NCBI RefSeq assembly: GCF_000524195.1
Contig: NW_020170415.1
Location: 216,310-280,309, forward strand
DNA from: Echinococcus granulosus
Lineage: Eukaryota > Platyhelminthes > Cestoda > Cyclophyllidea > Taeniidae
Reading direction: 5' to 3'
Length of the DNA: 64,000 nucleotides
Position numbers and translations under genes: made by a program
In this document: positions 1 through 10,452 of the stretch, one piece after another
How positions within the stretch are numbered: position 1 is the first letter of the stretch
Layout: each line of letters starts with the position of its first letter
The notes under the pieces: model-generated
Database searches by the model: none
What the model saw: only the letters and a program-made list of their open reading frames with translations
Told to the model about the DNA's origin: nothing

Positions 1-766
1 ATGTACTCGCTCATTAGAAATGCGATTTTCCTTTGTACTCTCACTCGTCCTATGCAGAAACACTAGTTTTAACACCGAATAAAAGATTACACTGATGGCA
101 AGGATCTTAGAAACAGACTGGCATTGCATTTTATATACTAGTGATGCTAGTCACTTAGTAATTTCCAGAAATAGTAAACTGGAGTAAAGTAGTTAGGCTA
201 CAGCCCAAATGCCTCCAAGTTTTATCCAATCGTGTTTCCATTTGCTCTTGCCGGTGGTCACGGCGGTACTGATCAAGACTTCAATCACTTTAAGCATTAA
301 AAAGTGGTTTTTGACGTTTTGTGATGTTGGATCAATCAAACTCGGAGAAATTGTCAACTTACAATGGCTAGGCAAACGGTTCGCACACAGGAAAGTCGAC
401 TTACATAACTTTCTTCGTCCTGTTTTTCCCAAAGGAGGCAAAATTAATTTTAAGATACTTTCCTATCGAAAAGCATTGAAGCATGCTTTAGTAAAAAATG
501 ACTTATTTGGACTTGCTAAAGAAGGGAATTCTTTGTAGAGGTCATCCAGTCCTTAAAGCAATGGAGATGTAGGCATAACTAGTTTGATTGGTTGCCCGGA
601 TGTACCAATCAGGGAGGGATGGAGCTATAGGGCGTTGATGATTGGTGGTCTACGGGCTCACAATATGAAGAGGCGCGTCATACCTTATTCGAGTAGCCAG
701 TGCCGTGGATGGGATAAGTCTTCGAAGCTCTTCACTATGGCCTCTTGGTGTTAACACGACCTTGGA
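1..766. other. 5' flank of the LRR-Ig gene, no assigned gene
   Basis: A 109-codon open frame (209-538, +) and an overlapping 82-codon frame on the other strand are present, but neither shows a recognisable domain, splice context or family resemblance, so I do not call a gene. The last part, about 540-766, is presumably the promoter and 5' UTR of the downstream receptor gene. I see no convincing TATA box. Confidence 0.4.
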
Positions 767-2914
767 ATGCTCCTCCGGTTAGTCCTCCTGTCCCTGCTGC
801 TCATGCTTCTTGTGTGCGTCAACCAAGTCCACTCGGTGAAGGGCTGTGTCACTTACGTGACGGGTGATGACTACAACGAAAAGGCCAGCATTTGTGATAG
901 ATTTGATACCCATTTCACTCGTATCCCTCCGACCCTGCCTAGAGAGGTTGTTCGACTCACAATCAACCATCAGAGCATAGAGGTTCTCGATAAGCGCCAT
1001 CTAGAACACCTACCTAATCTGACCTACCTAGATTTGGATTCGAACGGACTATCAGTTATAAGGCGAGACGCTTTCCTTCCAGTCCCAAATCTTCGGGAAC
1101 TCAGTCTTCGATTTAATAACCTTACCCTTGCCGTTGATTCCTTTCATCCTAATGCGCTGACCAGTGCCAACACCCTAGAGGCGCTAAACCTCATGCGAAA
1201 TCCCATTGGCAGAGTGCCAGCACACTACTTCTACCCCATGCGAAATAAATTGCGTTCTCTGGTTCTAGCTGGAGCCAGCCTGGACTTCCATATCTCTACC
1301 GAGGCCTTGGAAGGTCTATTCAAACTGGAGGTTCTGGATCTTTCATACAACAATCTTGAAACCCTCCCCAGCACCTTTAATGGGCTATTTACTACAATGC
1401 AGTTGAAACAGCTTTTCCTATTTGGCAATCCATGGCGCTGCGACTGCACGTTGCGATGGTTACGAGAGTGGATGGATCGACACAACACCACCCAGTATTA
1501 CATCGACCCCAGAGGGGTTGATGCAAGTGGCTATGTGATCGACCCACTGCTGCCGATGGAACCAGGGTCCATGGAGAACGCTGCCTATCCCAAGTGTGCA
1601 TTTCCACCCCGCCTAGCTGGACGTGCGTTATTCCCCGTTCTGACTGTACAAAACAACCCAATCGTTTCCTCTGAAATGGCTTGTCCTCCTCGACCAAAAC
1701 GAACCTCTTTTATTGTTCGTGGAAAGGTGGGTGAGAATATCACCCTCACGTGTGATTTTGATGCTTCTTCTGTGGATGAGGTGCTGTGGTATAAGAATGG
1801 GAATCCCATTGTCTCTACTTCACGAGTACGAGTAAGACAGGTTTATCATGGTCAAGTTGCTGTGGAATTATTTCTCTCGGGGATCCACGATTCTGATGTT
1901 GGTACTTATATCTGTCTACTAAAAAATGACTTTGGAAAGGCGAATACAACTATCACACTGAGCCTTGCTGATTCAAAATGGTTGCAGAGAGCAAACACTG
2001 AAGCAGGATTCATCGGCTGGCTGGATCAGTTCAGCTCAAACACGGTGCTCAAGTACTCTAGCATTGCAGCAGTTGTTATAGTGATCCTTCTCATTGCTGT
2101 GGGAACAATCCTCTACTGTTTCTGTCGAAGGTCACCCAAAAATGTTGCTAAAGCGTTAGCCAATAAACCGCATTCTAAGACGTCCTTCACTGAGTTGGCA
2201 CCGTTGAATGGACTCCATTCGGTGACCACAGATGGAACTATCAACTGCCGACGGTTACAACCTCCACGATATTCACCGTCGCATGACCTCACCTTCACTC
2301 AGCATCAACAGCCCTACATCCTCTCGTTTCAAGACAGTCATCCTCTTTACTCCATGGCTGAGCATGGAGCTGCGGACCTTGCAGGTAGCTGCCCAGTTCA
2401 TGGAATGCCTAAGTCCTCTTCCTCTTTCATATCTAGCGAAAAATCCTTCGATTCAGGCAGTCCAATGTTTAACACTTTGGACAAAGGCATGAATGCTTAT
2501 GGTGGCCTTACCACAGTTCCAGTATCACATATCCCCCAAATGTTGGCAACACCGATAACTTCGTCTTCAGTAGTGCTAATGGGGGAGCTAGAGTCTGGGA
2601 CCAATGTGCAGGCAGCGGACTACGTGCTCTGTCCCAGGCATGGGAACGTGTTGGCTTCTCTGGGATCTCCGCAGGGAAATGGAAGCAGAGTGGATTCCCA
2701 ACTCAGTCCAGTAGTTCGGACTACAAAGACCATCAAGCTAAACCCCTTTCCTCCTCCATCGCGGAACTCGACGACACTCAAAACAAAGCATGTGGAGTTT
2801 GCTGATACCCCGAATGCGACGACTGTGGGAGAGACGCACCCAGAAGTTGTACCAATGACAACAACGGCGGTGAGCAACGGAGACAAGTCCTCAGGATTCA
2901 TTACAACCCTCTAA
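767..2914 (+). CDS. LRR-Ig single-pass transmembrane receptor (Kekkon/LRRC-like), single exon
   Basis: A 715-aa cell-surface protein, probably an adhesion or signalling receptor. Residues 1-23 form a hydrophobic signal peptide. A short cysteine-containing LRR N-cap precedes about five leucine-rich repeats (roughly 60-220), and an LRR C-cap begins at the NPWRCDC motif (221-227). An Ig-like domain spans about 313-400, with Cys329, Trp341 and the DVGTYIC motif ending at Cys383. A transmembrane helix lies at about 430-453, followed by CFCRR and a 260-residue low-complexity cytoplasmic tail rich in Ser, Thr and Pro. The chain ends in ITTL, which fits a class I PDZ ligand. The whole gene is one uninterrupted exon. 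The ATG at 767 directly opens the signal peptide. The LRR-Ig-TM order matches Kekkon, LRIG and AMIGO-type proteins, but the exact orthologue cannot be assigned by eye. Confidence 0.9.
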   Translation: MLLRLVLLSLLLMLLVCVNQVHSVKGCVTYVTGDDYNEKASICDRFDTHFTRIPPTLPREVVRLTINHQSIEVLDKRHLEHLPNLTYLDLDSNGLSVIRRDAFLPVPNLRELSLRFNNLTLAVDSFHPNALTSANTLEALNLMRNPIGRVPAHYFYPMRNKLRSLVLAGASLDFHISTEALEGLFKLEVLDLSYNNLETLPSTFNGLFTTMQLKQLFLFGNPWRCDCTLRWLREWMDRHNTTQYYIDPRGVDASGYVIDPLLPMEPGSMENAAYPKCAFPPRLAGRALFPVLTVQNNPIVSSEMACPPRPKRTSFIVRGKVGENITLTCDFDASSVDEVLWYKNGNPIVSTSRVRVRQVYHGQVAVELFLSGIHDSDVGTYICLLKNDFGKANTTITLSLADSKWLQRANTEAGFIGWLDQFSSNTVLKYSSIAAVVIVILLIAVGTILYCFCRRSPKNVAKALANKPHSKTSFTELAPLNGLHSVTTDGTINCRRLQPPRYSPSHDLTFTQHQQPYILSFQDSHPLYSMAEHGAADLAGSCPVHGMPKSSSSFISSEKSFDSGSPMFNTLDKGMNAYGGLTTVPVSHIPQMLATPITSSSVVLMGELESGTNVQAADYVLCPRHGNVLASLGSPQGNGSRVDSQLSPVVRTTKTIKLNPFPPPSRNSTTLKTKHVEFADTPNATTVGETHPEVVPMTTTAVSNGDKSSGFITTL

Positions 2915-3029
2915 ACATGGTAAATCACTGCATCGCTTCTGCCTCCTCTTCCACCTCTTACACCATCTCTGTATAGTTTTGAAGTAAATAATATTTTTTG
3001 ATTACGCTTGAATGCAGCTATAGTTTGTC

Positions 3030-3035
3030 AATAAA
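3030..3035 (+). terminator. AATAAA polyadenylation signal of the LRR-Ig gene
   Basis: A canonical AATAAA lies 116 bp after the stop codon of the LRR-Ig gene in AT-rich sequence. It fits a short 3' UTR and supports the single-exon model. Confidence 0.6.
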
Positions 3036-5570
3036 AATCATGATTTTAAAGGCAGTTTAAAGAAGCCCTGAAGGTAATATGGAAGGGGAAAAGAACTTTT
3101 CTAGTTAAAGGATAAGTCCAGAAAGTAAAATTAGAATAAGAAATCGCAAAGTGGTTGCTTTTATTAAAATTATTTGAGTCAACTTGAGGTGATGGATTAA
3201 AAGCTGGTTTTGTTTTTGATGAAATGGTGCAAAACGCATCTTGGACTACAAAATACAAAATTTGACTATCAAACAAAGAAAACTCTTTAGCAGTTATATA
3301 CATACTTTACTGTTTTTTGGCTTTTTTCAATGATATCCAATTACTGACTTCATTGAAAAGGACTAAAGAGTGAAATTAGTTACGTATATGTGATTAAAAG
3401 ACATATTCTAATTATTTTTCCTTCCCAAGTTTACTTGAATTAGATTATGTATTACTTATTTCGTTTCCACTTGAAAAAACCAACCTCCTTTCCCACCTTT
3501 TTGGGTTGCCTAGTCTGAGGCCATTTCTTTATTCTCGCACTGTCTTTTTCTTTGGGCAAAAATCTATTCAGAGAAATTGGCTTAGAAAATACATCAAATT
3601 AATCTGGCTGATCCGCTAACTTTATGATGATTCTGTTTTGACGACTGGAAGTCTTTGAATAGGCCAAGTGGAGTTTTACAAGGCCGTCATTTAGTGTCTT
3701 AGTTCCGCGATCGATGATGCATTTTGGAGCCGACTTGGAGGCTCTACTGAGAATACCTAAGGCTTCGTTAGGGATATGATTAATTGTGAAACCGCTAAAC
3801 TTTTGTTGTCACATTTGATTGGTCCATTGAGGTCATCTATTTCCACTATGCTTTTACCACGAGTGACACCTCCATCAAACATTAAGTTACGAGAATAAGT
3901 CGCCATGCCAACTTTTCGTACCACCTCTAAAACATTGTTTGTCTCTGTTATCAAGGAAGAATTAGTAAAGGTAAGTAAATACGGGGCTAGTAAAAAAAGC
4001 TAGCTAACCTCAATTCTACTTCGTTGGATTTAGTAACAAACGTAGATGAGGGTGTTTAATCATCTGAACGATCATATTGTGGAATTTAGGGGTGGTGAAG
4101 GGCAATTTACAGGTCAGGTCTATTGTCCTTGCAGGGAAGCCCAGCGTCGAATTTTGTCTTTGTGATCAAAAGTGATTAAAAGTATTCACGACTCCGAGGT
4201 CTGAAATACAAAATCTCAAATTAATCTGCACCCATTTGCCAAAATGCCTTTCACATAAAAACACCGTTTAATAAGGAATTTTCTTAATTAAGAAAATCTA
4301 ACTTTTCCATTTAGTTGGCGTAAAACACGCCTCTGTCGGCATTTTCTTGTGAAAGAGGCATTAAAAAGCGTCAATTCAATTCTATTATTTTTTGTCAGGC
4401 TAATCACATGACAGGGCTGTGATTCCTTCTTTTCATCCCAGCAGGACGAATTATCCGACATAAACAAAACTCATTGGTTGAAGTAGATTATTCTTTGCTT
4501 TTTTGAGATGCTGGATCAAAATACGCTGTATACAAACTGTGAAATTCACTAGACACACGCCTCACTAATCCAAACGATCACCCAAATGTCAACCTTGTTC
4601 TAGCGGGTTTGTTTATATTCTCAGATTAAATCTTGACTCAATGGTCTCTAGAACGCATTTTCAAAAGTCGTAATTGGCAAGACTATTACTTCACTAATCA
4701 GAATGTCACATAAACCTAACAATGTGCTGATAACTAAATAGTGACGATGGAGCCTTTCATTTTTTGCAATCGGAAATGCTGTTTTAACCTGGTTTGCGAG
4801 ATCTCGGCCGCCACGCCTAGCACCGCTAACAAGTTTAACAAACAACTCAAATCTACCGTATTTTTCTAGTTAGGAAGATTTATCCGATTTACGTCTGTAT
4901 AGCTTTTGACATGAAAACCAAGTAGCCGAGATAATGTCCATCAATTTGCATTCAGTTTTGTTATATCTTACTCCACCAGTTGACAGAGCTATGACTCTAC
5001 CTCCAAAGTTTTTCTTCCGTTCAAGTAAAAGTGATTTATTTTGAAACAAATGAAGAAAATTGTGCCTTTTGTGGAATTGAAAGCTAGTACATGCATACTG
5101 GTGCTTTGCTGTGCACAGATTTTCGTAGTGAGGCTACCTCCAACTGAGTAATCTAACAATCATTGCATTAACATCTGGAGATTGAATAGGAATTTTAGTT
5201 TTTGAGGCTCTAAGTGCCACATCAAGAGCTGAGTCGTTAAAAGCTATTTCCGGCTGTGATGGAAGAGAACAATCCTACGTTTTTGTTTCTAAAAGACTGC
5301 TTAATGTCGAGCTCAGAGCTAATGTCTAACAGGCGGTTTGTCTTGCCGAATGCATACTCAGTAGAGATAACCAGTTGTTTTGTTTATTCCTCTGGGACGA
5401 AGTTCTTGGTTAAATTTGTTTCGGGTGGCCGAGCAAATGAGGGACAGTCTGGTTTATTTTTTCCACTTCAGGTTGATAATTAATTGATGATGAAAACGAT
5501 CTGTTAGGCTAAGAGAAGGGTACGTTACGTCTTTCCAAATTCTAGTTTACCATAATATTTGTTGTCGCTT
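3036..5570. other. Gene-poor AT-rich intergenic DNA
   Basis: Only short open frames of 60-85 codons occur here, with no recognisable motifs or splice-flanked coding segments. I see nothing I can name. Confidence 0.4.
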
Positions 5571-5769
5571 TGTAGAACTTTGATTATCTGTTTACCTCTT
5601 CGTTTTGATAACGAAGGCGATTAAGGTTCCGAATTTATGCTTTCGCTGGGCAACATGACCTCCAGGCCAAGCCAGCGGCCTCCCAGCCCTTCTGTACGCT
5701 GACAATGCACATTCTGCAATAGAATTATGTCTTTTTTGTCTTTAGAGAAGTCTCGGGGGGCTATAAATT
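5571..5769 (+). repeat. Solo LTR of the TRIM-like element
   Basis: This segment starts TGTAGAACTTTGATTATCTG and follows the same order of blocks as the LTRs of the element at 20878-21929: a 'gtttaactct'-like block, a 'gggccatgccagtagcc'-like block, 'ccttctgtacg', an 'attatgtctt' block and a final 'gggaag' block. No primer-binding site or internal region follows, so it looks like a solo LTR. It is clearly diverged. Confidence 0.6.
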
Positions 5770-8760
5770 GAAGAATAAACGGAAAGTGAGGTTTGGTAGA
5801 TAAACAGCGCGGTAATTGGATAGATAATTTTACTTTCATCCTCTTTATTCCCTTGCACGGGTTTAGTTTGAGTTTCACTGCCCTGCTAACATCATCCCAG
5901 CGATAAAATTATTGCTCTTAGGCTAGCATTTTGGTTTCATAATAGGTAGAATAATGTCCAGTCGGGCTTACGTAATCGAAAATTCGTTTAGGAGCCGATT
6001 CTTTGTCAGATTCTCTGACCGGCGCCTAGTGGGCCGTACGCAACATGTCCAAGCAGGCTTGCAATTAATCATGAGCATTTTAGCTCCCAATAGGTGTACA
6101 CGCTGCATTTTTATTCACCGTCTTAAAATTCCACACATCTTTCTGGTCGTTGTCTAAAGTAGGGGGGTTAGTTTTCCTTCTCTATCCTCCTCCAGAGACA
6201 CGGCATTTCAGGCGGATTTTTCAGCAAAGACTAATGCCTTTCTGCCTTTCTCTGTCTCTCTTCTCTTGCTTGCACTTGCTACTTAACTACGGGATGCAAT
6301 TGCGCCGCGAGACAGGGCACAGAGATTGTCTATTCACTTATCTCAACTTCTCTATGCAAATAAGTGAGAGGGTTTCGTGTACTTAAGTATGCAAAGTATC
6401 TTCCGATTTTATTCAGTTTTCATGACTATTTTAGACATTATAACCTCTTTAACTTGGTTTGCTTTGCCGTAGACATTAAAACGACAAAGTTCTGGGAAAA
6501 GTCTTGGCCAAATCAGCAGCTATGGCGAAATCCATTTCAGTCTCTTCCTACCAATGAGGAGCTTCCCCTTCACCTTGTCTGTGATTTTTAAAAAACCTGA
6601 ATTTATCTCCAGTAATATCATTTATTGTTGTTCCTTCAGTTATCACTGAAGACGTAGAGAAAAGAGCCACAAAGGGAAGTTGGCCGTCACAGTCTAGATG
6701 AAGCCAATTGTGGCAGATGCGTCTGACTAGATCAGCTGCTGCTCGAAAAAAATGCGTTCATCTTCGGGCAAAGAACATTTTACGAGCATTTTTATTGGCT
6801 TGAACATAATCGACCGTTCTGCGGCACCAAATTGTGAAATTAGCTGTTCTAATTGCATGTCAAACATTTTTGACTCTTGGATCTAAGCATCATGCGAACG
6901 TGACTCTGGTAACGGGCGTATTAATGTACGGAAGGGCTGCGGTTGGCTACTAGCATGGACGGAATGGCAATGTCCAGATGGATTTTGGAGAGCGGAAACT
7001 TAAAGTATCTCTTTGAGCTCCAGGGTTGCCAAGTCTCCACCGCCACTACCAGTGGCACCGGAAGGGAAGCCACGAAGAGTCCACCCCAATAACCAATCAA
7101 AATATTGGCCTTCACCGCTCGTTTCTTCGGCAGCAACCGTTTTACACTTCTAAGAAGCCTTTTATTTCAGCCGTGAAACTATGGGATTATTATCGACTTG
7201 TACACTGAAGAGCTAAGCATAATGAGGGCCCATTTTGCCAACCGATCACAAAAAGCCTTTTCCCCACTATTTTATGGTAAACAATGCAACGGTTGCAGAC
7301 GGAGTACCAAGGAGGATTTAGATTAGGAATTGCTTACCCTTCTATTCTACGATTTAAATATCTTATTTGATACTGAATTCTTCAGGGATAAGAAATCTGA
7401 TGTGTATAACTCGGGGCTCATTTGACTCATATGGGTGTAATTATTTGTTATTTATGCAATCGAACTCATTTTTGATATTTCAAGCTTGGATCAACCTTAA
7501 CGATGGTCCCAAATTTCATCCAAGTTAACTAGTTTGGAAACCAATTAACATTCGAAAAGTCGGCAAATTTCAGCGTCAAGGACACCGTGAATCCGTGGCT
7601 TAACAAATTTGAAGTCACATCAACATTGCATACCTTGAACATTGCAAAATTTGATATTTTTTGGTGTGAGGTCATTTTTTTACTAAGGCCTCAAAAAGAC
7701 TGAGGGAAACATGTGAATTCTTTAGCTTACCTGTTGACATTGTAAAGTCATCGTGAACCACCTTATGAGGAGCCTCTGACAGTTATGAATGTGGCAAAAA
7801 CACAGAAAGGGGTTATTTACGTCCAAATTTATTGCCAGAGGATTGAGAAGGGAAGATGCCTTATTTTAGACCATTAGACGATCCTGCGTTCATGTCACTT
7901 TTAGGTAATTTGCTTTTATATCTATGGGAGAAATTGCATATATTCACCTTTTCGAGAAATGTCAAAATGGAGAAAAAGAGGTAGAGATAGAGAGGGGGGA
8001 GAGGAAGAAGAAGAGAATGCTGGTCTGTCTTCGTTTCTGCTGGAATGCGAAATGATTTGGTGGGGAAATTCAACTGTCAGAGTGAGCGGCATTTCTGCCC
8101 CAGGCTTCCGTCATTAAAGTGAGCCTAAGGGAAATCCGGGAATCAGATGTCTTCTCCCATTTCCTTTTAGTAAAATTTGTTTAAGTAATGCTTCCATCCA
8201 ACGTGATACTCATAAAAGAAATGTTTCGTACTAAAGCCCCCTCGACATTTGTAAATAGTTTCACTTTGAAATTTCAAGGTTTGAGGCCTGTTCTAGCATG
8301 AGGATGAAAGAAACTTTCACAAGTGGTCTAAATAGGTCTTGAGAGCGCTTTAGGACATATTTGTATGCTTTTGTAACTACATTAAACCATTTCAGGCTAG
8401 GATCTGTCATCTGTCACCTTCGACAATAAAATTGCAATAATTTTTAAAGAAAATGTGCTTATCGGTACCTCACTTTGAAGACATCTAATACCATCAAGTG
8501 GGTAGACAAGGGAAAGAATTTGCGAAAATTTAAGCTGCCATTAACTAAAGGCTTGGAAATCGAACATATCGTAACCTTCTGAGCACGATTTTGCCCCGCA
8601 AATTGCTTGCTCTCTCCAGACTGGGAACCACATAGTAAATAACTGACATTTGTAAATTTAATGACGAAAATCCCTTTGAAGGCAAGCTGTAACCACTTAT
8701 GCTTAGATGCGGGATTAAAATCTATAGTTTAAATCTCAATTAAATGCTATGGGAGACCTA
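5770..8760. other. Gene-poor intergenic DNA
   Basis: There is no recognisable gene. Short open frames, such as one at 7861-8073 on the minus strand, have composition expected by chance. Confidence 0.4.
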
Positions 8761-9823
8761 TTACAGTACTTTGATTATTTGTTTAACTCTCTGACTTGGC
8801 TTCGCAAGCACTTAAGGCTCCGTCTATGTATTTTCTCTGGGCGGTATGGTCTCTGGGCCATGCAAGTAGACACCTCCCCTCAGCCCTCCTCTGCGTCGGC
8901 AATACATGTTCTGCCCTGGCATTGTGCCTCCTTTTGTCAACAGCAAAGACCCGAGACGCTGCATTAGTGGCAGCGGAAGGCAAAATCCGATCCTAAAGGA
9001 CAACTAACTTGATTCTCATTCCTAAACCCTAAACTTTAACATGATTGAAGAGGGACGTCTGCTGTGAATGGAAGAATTCAATATGATCCCCAACAGAATG
9101 GTTGGGAATGACGTCTATCTTCAGCAGCTGTTCCAGTCCCGTGTTCTGCAGGAGTGTTATTTACTACTGAACCGACGCTACCCATGGCTGTAAAACTGTT
9201 TGGAAAGGCTTGTTGTGGAGCTGTATACGGTACCCGTATGAAGATGTCAATAAAGGACACACACATGATATCCCTACCTCTCTACTAGCTAGATAGAACT
9301 TAGATAGATACGACTGGGCGGCACCGAAGTGAAAACAAAGTAACGAGGAGGAACAGACTGAAGACTTTACCCTTATCTGCTATTCTAAACCTCGGCCTCC
9401 ATTAAATGACCGCACTAGCGATGGATTTACGAGATGACCAGCACAGTCCTTTCTCCCCAATACAGCTTTCAAACATATTCAGGTAGAAGTGTTGAGTGTG
9501 ATCATTGAAGTTGCTTTTAAGCATCTTCTCAGTTGCATGCGAATTCGATGAGTGGCGCTGTTGGTTCTTCGGTACCTTTCCTAAAGCGCCGACTACGTTG
9601 TGATGGCCGACGCAGGAGGTTGACGAAGGGGAGCATCGAAGAAAACGCTTAAAAGAGAATAGGGGGCTACGTTATCCTCTAATTTTCTGTTTAGCTCTTC
9701 GTTTTGGTTACGTGGACACTCAGAGCTCAGCGATTGCGCTCCCAGACCACGCCAGTAGCCCCCACTTAATCCTTCTGTACGCCGACGAAAACTATTTTTA
9801 AGGGGAAGCCTAAGGATACTGCA
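8761..9823 (+). mobile_element. TRIM-like non-coding LTR element, copy 1
   Basis: The 5' LTR is at about 8761-8963 and is followed by TTAGTGGCAGCGG, a variant of the primer-binding-site-like motif TTGGTGGCAGCGG seen in copy 2. The internal region of about 700 bp shares blocks in the same order with the copies at 20.9 and 35.7 kb, for example a 'ctctctactagctagatagaa' type block and a 'gaggaacagac' block. A purine-rich stretch (about 9650-9666) precedes the 3' LTR at about 9668-9823. No gag or pol reading frame is present. Short open frames inside it are incidental. LTR edges are estimates. Confidence 0.7.
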
Positions 9824-9948
9824 ATTTAGTTTATATTGTGCGGTTAGAAAATTTCGGCAAACTCGTCTTAAAACCAGGTTATTTGAAGAACTTTTTAGTA
9901 ATAAACTTACCGTAAAAGTGAATGGAAAATAAACTTATTTGATATCCT

Positions 9949-10152
9949 TTATTGCAGGTTAAATTGAGCTTAACTAGTAAAACCATGGATAAAAGCAGTT
10001 TCAAACGAGTCGTCGCTGAGCTTTGGAGGGTTGAAGGGCCAAGTCGAGGCATCATTATTTCTGTTGATTTGGATGGCCAGAAAAGTGAAGAAGATCTCAT
10101 TAATGCCAGTGGTGGAACCTGTGGCGCGAGTCTGTGGCTCGCCATTCCGTAA
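9949..10152 (+). other. Possible orphan coding exon, unrecognised
   Basis: A pyrimidine-rich tract ending in 'tattgcag' is followed by an open frame of about 66 residues ending in a stop at 10150-10152. The peptide contains MDKSSFKRVVAELW and GGTCGASLWLAIP and does not look low-complexity. The opposite strand is also open over the same stretch. No neighbouring exon was found and no family is recognised. It could be the last exon of an unidentified gene or a chance frame. Confidence 0.2.
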
Positions 10153-10313
10153 CACTTTGGGTACAACTCCTGCTCTTAGATGAACTGTGGCGGTAATTAA
10201 ATTTGCTACTAATAAAAATGGAATTTATGTCATTCTGCTCCTAGATAGGTGGGACTCGGAGAAATTAGCCGTATATGGGTCTCAGCCAGTGCTTTGAAGT
10301 TTGAGTACGCATC

Positions 10314-10452
10314 TGTGGGGTCCCGAGGCTTCCCCGACGTCAAAGGAAGGACTAATGCTTGAGCCGAACAAATATTACCGGCATAGGAAAGGGCTGAGGG
10401 CTACTGGCATGGCCTCGTCATAAAATCACCACTTGGAAAGCGTTTTTTAACC
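10314..10452 (-). repeat. Solo LTR of the TRIM-like element, minus orientation
   Basis: Read on the minus strand, this stretch contains the LTR blocks 'gccatgccagtagccctcag' and 'ggggaagcctcgggaccc', ending in CA at 10314. The left part of the LTR is poorly preserved. No internal region is attached. Confidence 0.5.

Noticed and set aside
209..538. 109-codon plus-strand frame at the window start
   Set aside because: The opposite strand is also open, there is no domain, and nothing ties it to a gene.
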